Source: Bacillota bacterium (GTDB taxonomy: Bacteria > Bacillota > Clostridia > Peptostreptococcales > Anaerovoracaceae). Taken from it: a stretch of 37,708 nt of DNA. The notes beneath the pieces were generated by a model. It saw only the letters and a list, made by a program, of their open reading frames with translations. It was not told the origin of the DNA and ran no database searches. Below are positions 17,286 to 24,834 of this stretch, in pieces. Both the position numbers and the translations under genes were made by a program. The stretch is taken from assembly GCA_017472365.1 (NCBI GenBank), contig JAFUQN010000107.1, positions 1 through 37,708 of the forward strand, in the 5' to 3' direction. Position 1 is the first letter of the stretch. The number at the start of each line of letters is the position of its first letter.

Positions 17286-17885
17286 ATGAAATCATGGAAT
17301 AAAAAAAAGCTGGCGCTCCTTTGCGGTATGCTGACTCTGATCCTCGGTGTCAGTGCGGTCAACGGAAGACTGGCAAATTCAGAAGAACTCAGTGTGTCGG
17401 CCGGATATGAGGAGTATGAACTTAGTCAGCTGGAACACGACGGAGAAGTCCTTGTGGACAGTATTAACGTGACAGCCGTTCCGGGAAGTTCTGAATCCGT
17501 AATCGTGACTTCAGACAATGTCGCAGAACTGGAAAATACTGATACGTACTTTGATGAAGTACGTGCCTCTGTAACTATGGACCGCAATGAAATCATTACG
17601 ATGCTGACGGATGTAATCAGTGAATTACCTGAGGGTTCAGAAAAAAACAATGCTACACAACAAAAATTAAAACTGATCGACTATATGAACACCGAAAACG
17701 AAGTGGAAAGCCTGATTGAAAACAAAGGGTTTTCTGAAGCACTTGTGATCATTACGGACACATCTGTCAATGTTTCTGTAAAAAAGCAGGAATTATCCCA
17801 GGCTGACCTTGCAAAGATCATGGATGTGGTGATCCGCGAAACCGGCCGTTCCGCAGAGGAAATCATCATTCAGAGTAAATTTTAG
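17286..17885 (+). CDS. spoIIIAH: Stage III sporulation protein AH
   Basis: Bitopic membrane protein whose extracellular EscJ-like domain binds forespore SpoIIQ to link the two membranes. It has 199 residues: basic start, transmembrane helix at about 8-27 (LALLCGMLTLILGVSAV), a variable linker, and a C-terminal domain (about 95-199) with DRNEIITMLTDVI, GFSEALVIITD and VVIRETGRSAEEIIIQSKF. ATG 17286 follows AAGGGGGAA. It is last in the spoIIIA operon. Its stop codon lies in the left arm of a 10-bp inverted repeat that also touches the next promoter. Confidence 0.93.
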   Translation: MKSWNKKKLALLCGMLTLILGVSAVNGRLANSEELSVSAGYEEYELSQLEHDGEVLVDSINVTAVPGSSESVIVTSDNVAELENTDTYFDEVRASVTMDRNEIITMLTDVISELPEGSEKNNATQQKLKLIDYMNTENEVESLIENKGFSEALVIITDTSVNVSVKKQELSQADLAKIMDVVIRETGRSAEEIIIQSKF

Positions 17886-17913
17886 GAACCGCATAATTGT
17901 TTCTTCCTAAAAT
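17879..17913 (+). repeat. 10-bp inverted repeat at the spoIIIAH end / yqhY promoter
   Basis: ATTTTAGGAA (17879-17888) and TTCCTAAAAT (17904-17913) are exact inverted copies separated by 15 bases. The repeat includes the spoIIIAH stop and covers the -35 of the following promoter. No T-run follows on either strand, so it may be an operator or weak terminator. Confidence 0.5.
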
Positions 17914-17925
17914 ATCTGATATAAT
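17897..17925 (+). promoter_or_regulatory. Sigma-A-type promoter for yqhY-nusB operon
   Basis: TTGTTT (17897-17902), 17 bp, TATAAT (17920-17925), with start near 17932 and GAGGT just after. It gives the vegetative genes from yqhY onward a promoter separate from the sporulation operon upstream. Confidence 0.75.
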
Positions 17926-17942
17926 ACATTAGAGGTACAGAT

Positions 17943-18308
17943 ATGGGAATGAATCACGACGAAAGAAACAAAGAAAACCGCGTTATTGAAGAGCTTTTCC
18001 TGCAATGTGTGGCGAAAGCCGTTACCGGTACCCCCGGAGTCCATTCTCTGGGTGAACGTATGGGTGACAGTATTTATCACGGCTTCACCGGGCGTCGCTC
18101 CCAGCGCAAAGGGATCAAAGTTACCCGCGGTGGAAAGGGCCCTGTGGTGGATATCTTTGTGGTGGTTCAATACGGGGTACACATTCCCGATGTGGCCTTT
18201 AATATCCAAAGCAATGTAAAACGCGCTCTGCGGACGGAACTTGATATGAAAGTGGAAGCTGTCAATATCCAGATCCAGGGCGTTCACACAACAAGAATAA
18301 AAAGATAA
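17943..18308 (+). CDS. yqhY: Asp23/Gls24 family envelope-stress protein (YqhY-like)
   Basis: Small cytoplasmic Asp23/Gls24 (DUF322) family protein, 121 residues. The family motif region is visible as [10 protein letters not shown] and [18 protein letters not shown] followed by [24 protein letters not shown]. In B. subtilis yqhY lies between accBC and nusB and its loss perturbs acetyl-CoA carboxylase activity; here it is next to nusB but accB and accC are absent. ATG 17943 is the start; the leader from its promoter is only about 11 bases, with GAGGT at 17932-17936. Confidence 0.9.
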   Translation: MGMNHDERNKENRVIEELFLQCVAKAVTGTPGVHSLGERMGDSIYHGFTGRRSQRKGIKVTRGGKGPVVDIFVVVQYGVHIPDVAFNIQSNVKRALRTELDMKVEAVNIQIQGVHTTRIKR

Positions 18309-18330
18309 GTCGACGACAACGGAGGATGCA

Positions 18331-18741
18331 ATGCGCAGAAGCGAAGCAAGAGAACATCTGATGCAGATGCTTTTCGAAATGGAAGTACATGAAGATTACA
18401 GTCAGGATGCCAGAGACAGATATGAAACCAATTTTATGGAAACGTCTGGTCAGAGAGAATACATGGACCGTATGTTCAATATCATCACGGAACATCTGAA
18501 GGATATCGATCAGAAACTGGAAGAGTCCTCGGACCGTTGGAAGGTATATCGTCTGGCAAAGGTGGATCTGGCCATTCTGCGTGTCGCAGCGGCAGAACTG
18601 CTGTACATGGACGATATTCCCGCTTCCGTATCCATCAACGAAGCCGTAGAACTGGCTAAGAAATACGGGACTGACAAATCCGGACGTTTTATCAACGGCG
18701 TTCTTGGAAAAGTCGTAAAGGAAAAAAATGCAGAAAACTAA
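18331..18741 (+). CDS. nusB: Transcription antitermination factor NusB
   Basis: All-helical RNA-binding protein that with NusE (S10) binds boxA of rRNA operons and prevents premature termination. The 136 residues begin [18 protein letters not shown] and end with the conserved [18 protein letters not shown] and [15 protein letters not shown] 18331 has CGGAGG at 18319-18324. It lies 22 bases after yqhY and overlaps the next gene by 14 bases. Confidence 0.95.
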   Translation: MRRSEAREHLMQMLFEMEVHEDYSQDARDRYETNFMETSGQREYMDRMFNIITEHLKDIDQKLEESSDRWKVYRLAKVDLAILRVAAAELLYMDDIPASVSINEAVELAKKYGTDKSGRFINGVLGKVVKEKNAEN

Positions 18742-19735
18742 AGATCTGGTTTTAGGGATCGATACAAGCAATTACACAACTTCCGTCGCATTGGCGGATC
18801 CATACAGAAACGCGATCAGAGATGAACGCATCTTACTGACCGTTAAGCAGGGCGAACGGGGGCTACGGCAATCCAACGCCCTTTTTCAGCATCAGGAGAA
18901 TTTACCGAAACTGCTTCACCGCGTTCTTCCGGAATACCGGGACCGCATTGGAGCCGTCAGTGTATCCAGTCGTCCGCGACCGGTGGAAGGGTCGTATATG
19001 CCGGTTTTTTTAGCCGGTTGTCAGACAGGAAAGATTCTTGCTGATGCTTTTGGCGTGCCTTATTTTGAATTTTCCCACCAGGAAGGGCATCTGAAAGCGG
19101 CTTCGTTTACCACAGGTCTTACCTGGAACGAGCCGTACCTCGCGTGGCATTTATCCGGTGGTACCTGTGAACTGCTTCTGGTCAGACCGGAACACAGCTG
19201 TCCGGAGGAAGAACGGATCACGATCATCGGCGGATCTCTGGATATCTCCTTTGGTCAGCTTCTGGATCGCTTCGGTGTCGCCATGGAGCTTCAATTTCCT
19301 TGTGGAAAGGCACTGGACCAGATGGCGCTGGCTGCCCGAGATCACTGGAAAGAAGAACGCAGCCTGAAAAAAGAATCGCTATTCAAACCGGTTTCCAGAA
19401 AAGGCTTTGAATTCAATCTGTCCGGTCTGGAAACCCAGTCGCTGCGCGCTTTGGAAAGCGAAGCGATTGCCCCGGAACTTTTGGTATATGATCTCTTTGA
19501 AGAAATCTGCCGGATCCTTCATAAAGTTACGACAAAAGCCGTGGAAGAAACGAAGGTCAGTCAGGTCCTGTTCACCGGTGGAGTTTCTGCCAGCCTGTAT
19601 GTGAGAGACCGCTGGACTGAGCTTCAAAATAAGAAAAACGCATTAAAATTCAAGTCTGTATTTGGTGATCCGGTCCATTCTTCGGATAACGCTGTGGGGA
19701 CCGCCATTCTGGGAGGAGAACGGATATGGGATTAA
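18728..19735 (+). CDS. TsaD/Kae1-like (peptidase M22) paralogue
   Basis: ASKHA-fold protein of the Kae1/TsaD/YgjD family, often annotated O-sialoglycoprotein endopeptidase. The 335 residues open with a phosphate-1-like [13 protein letters not shown], then HQEGH at residues 117-121, which keeps the H-x-x-x-H metal ligands of Tsa[30 protein letters not shown] and [13 protein letters not shown] follow, so nucleotide and metal sites look intact. It differs from canonical TsaD throughout (for example [15 protein letters not shown] in place of GPGL-type motifs), so it is probably a paralogue and not the t6A synthase. It sits between nusB and xseA, where B. subtilis has folD. ATG 18728 overlaps nusB by 14 bases with AAAGGA upstream. 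Its function is unknown to me. Confidence 0.85.
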   Translation: MQKTKDLVLGIDTSNYTTSVALADPYRNAIRDERILLTVKQGERGLRQSNALFQHQENLPKLLHRVLPEYRDRIGAVSVSSRPRPVEGSYMPVFLAGCQTGKILADAFGVPYFEFSHQEGHLKAASFTTGLTWNEPYLAWHLSGGTCELLLVRPEHSCPEEERITIIGGSLDISFGQLLDRFGVAMELQFPCGKALDQMALAARDHWKEERSLKKESLFKPVSRKGFEFNLSGLETQSLRALESEAIAPELLVYDLFEEICRILHKVTTKAVEETKVSQVLFTGGVSASLYVRDRWTELQNKKNALKFKSVFGDPVHSSDNAVGTAILGGERIWD

Positions 19736-20952
19736 AACCGGTCAGCGTATCCAGACTTAACTCTTACATTAAACGAATTCTCCAGTCCGATCCTATTTTG
19801 GGAAATGTTTCGGTCATTGGAGAAATCTCGAATTTAAAATATCACAGTTCCGGCCACGTGTATTTTACGCTGAAGGATGAAACCAGTAAAATCAGCTGTT
19901 TTCTTTCTTCCGACCAGCGTCGTCATCTGCGTTATGAACTGGATAACGGTATGGAAATTACTGCTTCCGGTTATATCTACCTGTACGAACGTGGAGGAAG
20001 CTATTCCTTAAATGTCAATAACATTGAAATTTCCGGCCTGGGCGATCTTCAAATCGCATTTCAACAGCTGAAGGATAAACTTCAGAGAGAAGGCTTGTTC
20101 GATGAATCCTATAAAAAACCTCTGCCTGTATTTCCTAAAAAAGTGGCTGTTGTTACGTCTCCCACAGGTGCAGCAGTCCGCGATGTGATCAGTATCATTT
20201 CCGGACGAAACCAGTTGGTGGATGTTCTCGTTTGTCCTTGTCTCGTTCAGGGACCGGATGCTGCACGCGATATTGCACGGACCATCGAAGCGGTCAATGC
20301 TAATTTCAGCGATGTAGATATCATGATTGTAGGACGCGGTGGAGGATCGATGGAAGAACTCTGGTCATTTAACGAAGAAATCGTTGCCAGAGCCATTTTC
20401 TTGTCTAAAATTCCTGTGATATCTGCAGTAGGTCACGAAACCGATTTTACCATTGCAGATTTTGTGGCGGACAGACGGGCAGAAACGCCTACAGCTGCTG
20501 CTCAAATGGCAGTTCCCGATGTGAGAGATCTGAAATTCGCCGTCAATGACCAGAAGCAGAAAATCAGTTCCCAGTTGCAGCGGATCCTTCGTATGGCAGA
20601 GCTGAAACTTCAAACCTGTTCGCCGAGCCGGATGAAAGAATCCCTGCTAATGAAGACAGAACGGGCTCAACGACGCATGGACAGCGAACGTCTGCGTCTT
20701 GATACGCTGCTTTCTCAGAAAATCCACAGAAGTGAAGTCAGATTATTACAGCTGGAACAGCAGCTTCAACTGAAAAATCCATCGCTGATCCTGGAACGGG
20801 GATGCGGTATTTTATACGATGAAGACGGACACAGTATCCGTTCCGTCAACGATACAAAACCGGGTCAACAGATCCGCGTACGTCTCAGTGATGGTACACT
20901 CCACTGTGATGTCAACGAAATCACCCCGGTGAAAGGAGGGGAAATACTGTGA
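19726..20952 (+). CDS. xseA: Exodeoxyribonuclease VII large subunit
   Basis: Catalytic subunit of ExoVII, which degrades single-stranded DNA to oligonucleotides in repair and recombination. The 408 residues contain an N-terminal OB fold (VSVIGEISNLKYHSSGHVYF), the catalytic core (VAVVTSPTGAAVRDVI, DIMIVGRGGGSMEELWSFN, PVISAVGHETDFTI) and the coiled-coil region that binds XseB (about 265-350). ATG 19726 overlaps the TsaD-like gene by 10 bases, with GGGAGGAG upstream. The stop overlaps the xseB start by 4 bases, as usual for this pair. Confidence 0.97.
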   Translation: MGLKPVSVSRLNSYIKRILQSDPILGNVSVIGEISNLKYHSSGHVYFTLKDETSKISCFLSSDQRRHLRYELDNGMEITASGYIYLYERGGSYSLNVNNIEISGLGDLQIAFQQLKDKLQREGLFDESYKKPLPVFPKKVAVVTSPTGAAVRDVISIISGRNQLVDVLVCPCLVQGPDAARDIARTIEAVNANFSDVDIMIVGRGGGSMEELWSFNEEIVARAIFLSKIPVISAVGHETDFTIADFVADRRAETPTAAAQMAVPDVRDLKFAVNDQKQKISSQLQRILRMAELKLQTCSPSRMKESLLMKTERAQRRMDSERLRLDTLLSQKIHRSEVRLLQLEQQLQLKNPSLILERGCGILYDEDGHSIRSVNDTKPGQQIRVRLSDGTLHCDVNEITPVKGGEIL

Positions 20953-21167
20953 GTGAACAAGAAAAGAATCTGAGTTTTGAAGAAGCCATGGCCGGCTTGA
21001 ATAAAGCAGTTCAGGCACTTAATCATGAGGACACCCCTCTGGACCAGGCCATCGCGCAGTATGAAGAAGGAATCCGATATTATCAGCGCTGCAGTGAGAT
21101 CCTGCAGGATGCAAAACAGAAAATACAACAATTCAACAAAGAAACAGGTGAAGTAACGGAGTTCTAG
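20949..21167 (+). CDS. xseB: Exodeoxyribonuclease VII small subunit
   Basis: Small helical subunit of ExoVII, 72 residues, wrapping the XseA coiled coils. Family features are LSFEEAMAGLNKAVQAL, the central DTPLDQAIAQYEEGI and a C-terminal helix. The start is GTG 20949 within the xseA stop (GTGA overlap) with AAAGGAGG at 20933-20940. The next gene, ispA, begins 21 bases later. Confidence 0.95.
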   Translation: MSEQEKNLSFEEAMAGLNKAVQALNHEDTPLDQAIAQYEEGIRYYQRCSEILQDAKQKIQQFNKETGEVTEF

Positions 21168-21188
21168 TCAGAACGGGAGGAACACACA

Positions 21189-22085
21189 ATGACCAATGCA
21201 GAATATCGCAGATTAATGGACCTTGTTGAAGAAAATCTTGTTGGCTTCTTACCAGAAGTTGACCATAAAAGTATTACGTTGCATGATTCTATGGCCTACA
21301 GCCTCAGCGCAGGCGGAAAACGTCTTCGTCCCGTGCTGCTTTTGGCCACATGCGAATTATTCGGTATGAATCCGAAAGAAGCTCTTCCTTACGCCTGCGC
21401 CATTGAATATATCCATACGTATTCTTTGATCCACGATGATCTTCCTGCTATGGATAACGATGACCTGCGTCGTGGAAAACCTACCAATCATAAAGTGTAC
21501 GGTGATGCCATGGCAATCCTGGCCGGCGACGGCCTGCTTCATTCCGCATTTGAAGTTATGACAAAGGATATGCTTCTGTATTTCGATCAGCCGGAAAAAC
21601 TGCAGCATCGTGCTCAGGCAGCCTACGAAATCGCAAGACGCAGCGGTGTTCGCGGTATGGTTGCAGGACAGGTTGCCGATATTGAATCAGAAAACAAGCA
21701 GTGTTCCAGAGAAATGCTGGATTACATTCATTTAAATAAGACAGCTCAGCTGATCACTGCTGCTGTCATGGCCGGTTCTGCACTGGCTGGTATTTCCTTC
21801 GAAGAACGCAAATCTATGAGCACCTTCGGTGAAGCTCTCGGATTGGCTTTCCAAATCATCGACGATTATCTGGATGTCTGCGGAAACCAGGACGAAATGG
21901 GAAAGCCCGTCGGTTCAGATGCCAAGCTGAATAAATCCACGTATGCTTCTCTGTATGGAATCGAAGCAACCGTGCAGCGTGCGAATGAACTGCTGGACCG
22001 TGCCGACGAAATCATTGCTCCTTATTACGATCAGGCAGAGGTATTCCATGCTGTGATCGAACATCTGCGCGGGCAGTTGAAATAA
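21189..22085 (+). CDS. ispA: Polyprenyl (farnesyl/geranylgeranyl) diphosphate synthase
   Basis: Short-chain trans-prenyltransferase that condenses IPP with allylic diphosphates to FPP/GGPP, feeding undecaprenyl phosphate and quinones. The 298 residues hold the first aspartate-rich motif DDLPAMD at residues 83-89, a second DDYLD at 225-229, and the SAGGKRLRP substrate-binding motif near 36. The ATG at 21189 follows CGGGAGGA. Its place between xseB and dxs, the first enzyme of the MEP isoprenoid pathway, matches B. subtilis yqiD. Exact chain length cannot be told by eye. Confidence 0.93.
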   Translation: MTNAEYRRLMDLVEENLVGFLPEVDHKSITLHDSMAYSLSAGGKRLRPVLLLATCELFGMNPKEALPYACAIEYIHTYSLIHDDLPAMDNDDLRRGKPTNHKVYGDAMAILAGDGLLHSAFEVMTKDMLLYFDQPEKLQHRAQAAYEIARRSGVRGMVAGQVADIESENKQCSREMLDYIHLNKTAQLITAAVMAGSALAGISFEERKSMSTFGEALGLAFQIIDDYLDVCGNQDEMGKPVGSDAKLNKSTYASLYGIEATVQRANELLDRADEIIAPYYDQAEVFHAVIEHLRGQLK

Positions 22086-22121
22086 TGACACAAAACTATT
22101 ACGAAAGAAAAGAGACCGTTT

Positions 22122-23996
22122 ATGAAGTACCTATTAGAGGATGGCCGCTTTCCTGAAGCTTTGAAGTCCATGGACGAGCATCAGCTGGAACTGTTATCCT
22201 ATGAAATCCGCGAATATTTGTTGGATACCCTTTCTAAGACTGGAGGTCATCTGGCTTCCAATCTTGGCGTGGTGGAACTGACACTGGCTCTCCTGAAGGT
22301 ATTCGACAGTCCAAAAGATAAAATTATTTATGATGTCGGACATCAAAGTTATGTTCATAAAATCCTGACCGGTCGTAAAGAGGCGTTAAAAAAAGTCCGC
22401 ATGATGGACGGACTCAGCGGCTTTCCGAAGCGCAGTGAGAGCGAGCATGATATGTTCGACTCCGGTCACAGCAGCACTTCCATTTCCGCGGCAGCCGGCT
22501 ACGCCGCTGCCAGAGATCTGAAGGGTGAAGATCACGCAGTGATTGCCGTCATCGGAGACGGTGCCCTGACCGGCGGTGTTGCCTATGAAGCGCTGAACTG
22601 TGTCGGTCATTCCGGTTCGCCTATGATCGTCATTCTCAACGACAATGAAATGTCCATTGGGAAAAACGTGGGCGGTATGTCCGATCATCTGAAAAAGTTA
22701 AGAACTTCCTCTGCGTATCTCGATTTTAAGAAAAAGATGAAGACAACGCTGAAGAACATCCCGAAAGTAGGGGAAGGTCTGTATTCCAGCGTGGAACATT
22801 TGCGTGATTCTCTGAAATACGCCATTGTCAACGGTGCGATTTTTGAAGAAATGGGATTTAAGTATTTCGGACCCATTGACGGACACAATCTTCACGATCT
22901 GTTGGAAATCCTGACATTGGTAAAACATATGGATCAGCCGGTTCTCGTTCATGTGGTTACGAAAAAGGGAAAGGGATATCGCAATGCAGAACAGAATCCT
23001 GATAAATTCCACGGAATCAGTCCCTTTGATCTTACCACAGGGAAGGTGCTCAAAGAGGCGAAATATCCCAGCTATTCGTCCATATTCGGAAAGAAACTGG
23101 TGGAACTGGCCGACCGCGATCAACGCGTGACTGCCATCAGTGCTGCCATGGTGGATGCTACGGGTTTGGGGGCTATGGCGAAAAAGTATCCGAAACGGAC
23201 TTTTGACGTGGGAATCGCAGAACAACACGCGGTATCCTTCGCTGCAGGTCTTGCTCTCGACGGTATGAAGCCTGTAGTAGCCATTTACAGTACATTTTTA
23301 CAGCGCGCTTTCGATGAGATTCTGATCGATGTGTGTATGCAGAATCTTCCGGTTATTTTTGCCATCGACAGAGCCGGAAATGTGGGTAACGACGGAGAAA
23401 CCCATCATGGACATTTCGATTTGTCCTATCTGTCTATGATGCCTAACATGACGATCCTGTCTCCGAAAGACGGCCGCGAGCTGGAAGAGATGATGGAATA
23501 CGCATTGACACTGGACGGTCCTTGCGCGATCCGTTTTCCCAGAGGAGAAGCGGAACCGCTGGATGATGTGGAACCTGATTATTCCCGTCCAATCTCTTCC
23601 GGAGAACCTCAGATTCTGAAAAGCGGAAACCGTGTTGCTTTATTGTCTGTCGGTAAAATGACCGGCGAAGCTTTCAAAGCTGCGAAACTGTTGGAAGAAC
23701 GCGGAATCGACGCTGCTGTCATCAACGCACGGTTCGTGAAACCGCTGAAAGAAGAGGTGTACTCCTTGTGGCTTTCCGATGGAATTCCCGTTGTTACAAT
23801 TGAGGATAACTCGGAAAAGGGTGGCTTCGGTTCTCAGGTGGAAGATATCCTGAGAAAATATCATATGAATAACTCCTGTCTGCGGATCGCATGGCCCGAC
23901 GAATTCGTCCGCCACGGTTCCACAGCACAGTTAATGAAGAAATATCAAATGGATGCACAAAGCATTGCAGAAAGGGTGGAAGACTTCCTTGGCTAA
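22122..23996 (+). CDS. dxs: 1-Deoxy-D-xylulose-5-phosphate synthase
   Basis: TPP-dependent enzyme joining pyruvate and glyceraldehyde 3-phosphate, the first step of the MEP isoprenoid pathway and a source of thiamin and pyridoxal precursors. The 624 residues match the family. Visible are GHQSYVHKILTGR, the TPP motif G145-D-G147 in GDGALTGG through NDNEMSIGKNVGG, the catalytic DVGIAEQHAVSFAAGL, and the transketolase C-terminal domain. ATG 22122 has only a modest purine-rich upstream stretch. It overlaps tlyA by 8 bases. Confidence 0.97.
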   Translation: MKYLLEDGRFPEALKSMDEHQLELLSYEIREYLLDTLSKTGGHLASNLGVVELTLALLKVFDSPKDKIIYDVGHQSYVHKILTGRKEALKKVRMMDGLSGFPKRSESEHDMFDSGHSSTSISAAAGYAAARDLKGEDHAVIAVIGDGALTGGVAYEALNCVGHSGSPMIVILNDNEMSIGKNVGGMSDHLKKLRTSSAYLDFKKKMKTTLKNIPKVGEGLYSSVEHLRDSLKYAIVNGAIFEEMGFKYFGPIDGHNLHDLLEILTLVKHMDQPVLVHVVTKKGKGYRNAEQNPDKFHGISPFDLTTGKVLKEAKYPSYSSIFGKKLVELADRDQRVTAISAAMVDATGLGAMAKKYPKRTFDVGIAEQHAVSFAAGLALDGMKPVVAIYSTFLQRAFDEILIDVCMQNLPVIFAIDRAGNVGNDGETHHGHFDLSYLSMMPNMTILSPKDGRELEEMMEYALTLDGPCAIRFPRGEAEPLDDVEPDYSRPISSGEPQILKSGNRVALLSVGKMTGEAFKAAKLLEERGIDAAVINARFVKPLKEEVYSLWLSDGIPVVTIEDNSEKGGFGSQVEDILRKYHMNNSCLRIAWPDEFVRHGSTAQLMKKYQMDAQSIAERVEDFLG

Positions 23997-24822
23997 AGAT
24001 AAAGAACGTCTTGATATCAGATTAGTAAACGACGGATATTTCCAGTCGAGAGAACGGGCAAAGGCCGCCATCATGGCAGGCCTTGTCTTCGTCAATGGAC
24101 AAATCAGCGATAAGGCCGGAAACATGATTCCGGATGACGCTGAAATAACGGTAAAGGGCGATACCTGTCCTTATGTCAGCCGCGGTGGTCTGAAACTGGA
24201 GAAAGCGATGAAGGTATTTCCCATCACTTTGGAAGGTGCCGTTTGTATGGACATCGGCGCATCTCACGGTGGTTTTACCGACTGTATGTTACAGAACGGT
24301 GCAGCGAAAGTCTACGCTGTTGACGTGGGATACGGTCAGCTGGATTATAAGCTGCGTACCGATGAACGTGTTATCAATATGGAAAAGACCAATATCCGCT
24401 ATGTGGATCCTGAAACCATTGCTCCGTTGGATTTCGTCAGCATCGACGTGTCCTTCATTTCTCTGAAACTGGTTTTCCCGGTGGCTTTTTCTTTGATGAA
24501 AGAAGAAGCGGAAATGGTCTGTCTCGTAAAGCCTCAGTTTGAGGCCGGAAGAGAACAGGTGGGTAAGAACGGCATCGTCCGTGAAAGAAAGACTCATTTA
24601 CAGGTTTTAAAGAACGTGGGCGGATATGCGCTGGAAAACGGTTTTACCATCCAGGGTGTGGATTTCTCCCCCGTCAAAGGAGCAAAGGGTAATATCGAAT
24701 ACCTGATGTTTCTGAAAAAACCGGTGTCCGGTTCAGAACCCTCTGACAGTGAAACTGCACGTGAAGCGCTTTCTGAACTGGCACAAACCATCGTCAACAG
24801 CTCTCATGAGATGCTGGATTAG
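23989..24822 (+). CDS. tlyA: TlyA family rRNA methyltransferase
   Basis: 2'-O-methyltransferase acting on 16S/23S rRNA in the best-studied homologues; older databases call it a hemolysin. The 277 residues consist of an N-terminal S4 RNA-binding domain (about 1-65, RLDIRLVNDGYFQSRERAKAA is its core) and an FtsJ-like Rossmann methyltransferase with DIGASHGGFTDCML, VDVGYGQLDYKLR and CLVKPQFEAGREQVGK. I prefer TTG 23989 (MAKDKERLDI) with AAGGGTGG 9 bases upstream over the ATG at 23953, which lies deep in dxs and adds residues not usual for the family. In B. subtilis argR, recN, spoIVB and spo0A follow; here mutS follows after 12 bases. Confidence 0.92.
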   Translation: MAKDKERLDIRLVNDGYFQSRERAKAAIMAGLVFVNGQISDKAGNMIPDDAEITVKGDTCPYVSRGGLKLEKAMKVFPITLEGAVCMDIGASHGGFTDCMLQNGAAKVYAVDVGYGQLDYKLRTDERVINMEKTNIRYVDPETIAPLDFVSIDVSFISLKLVFPVAFSLMKEEAEMVCLVKPQFEAGREQVGKNGIVRERKTHLQVLKNVGGYALENGFTIQGVDFSPVKGAKGNIEYLMFLKKPVSGSEPSDSETAREALSELAQTIVNSSHEMLD

Positions 24823-24834
24823 TGAGGGATATAC

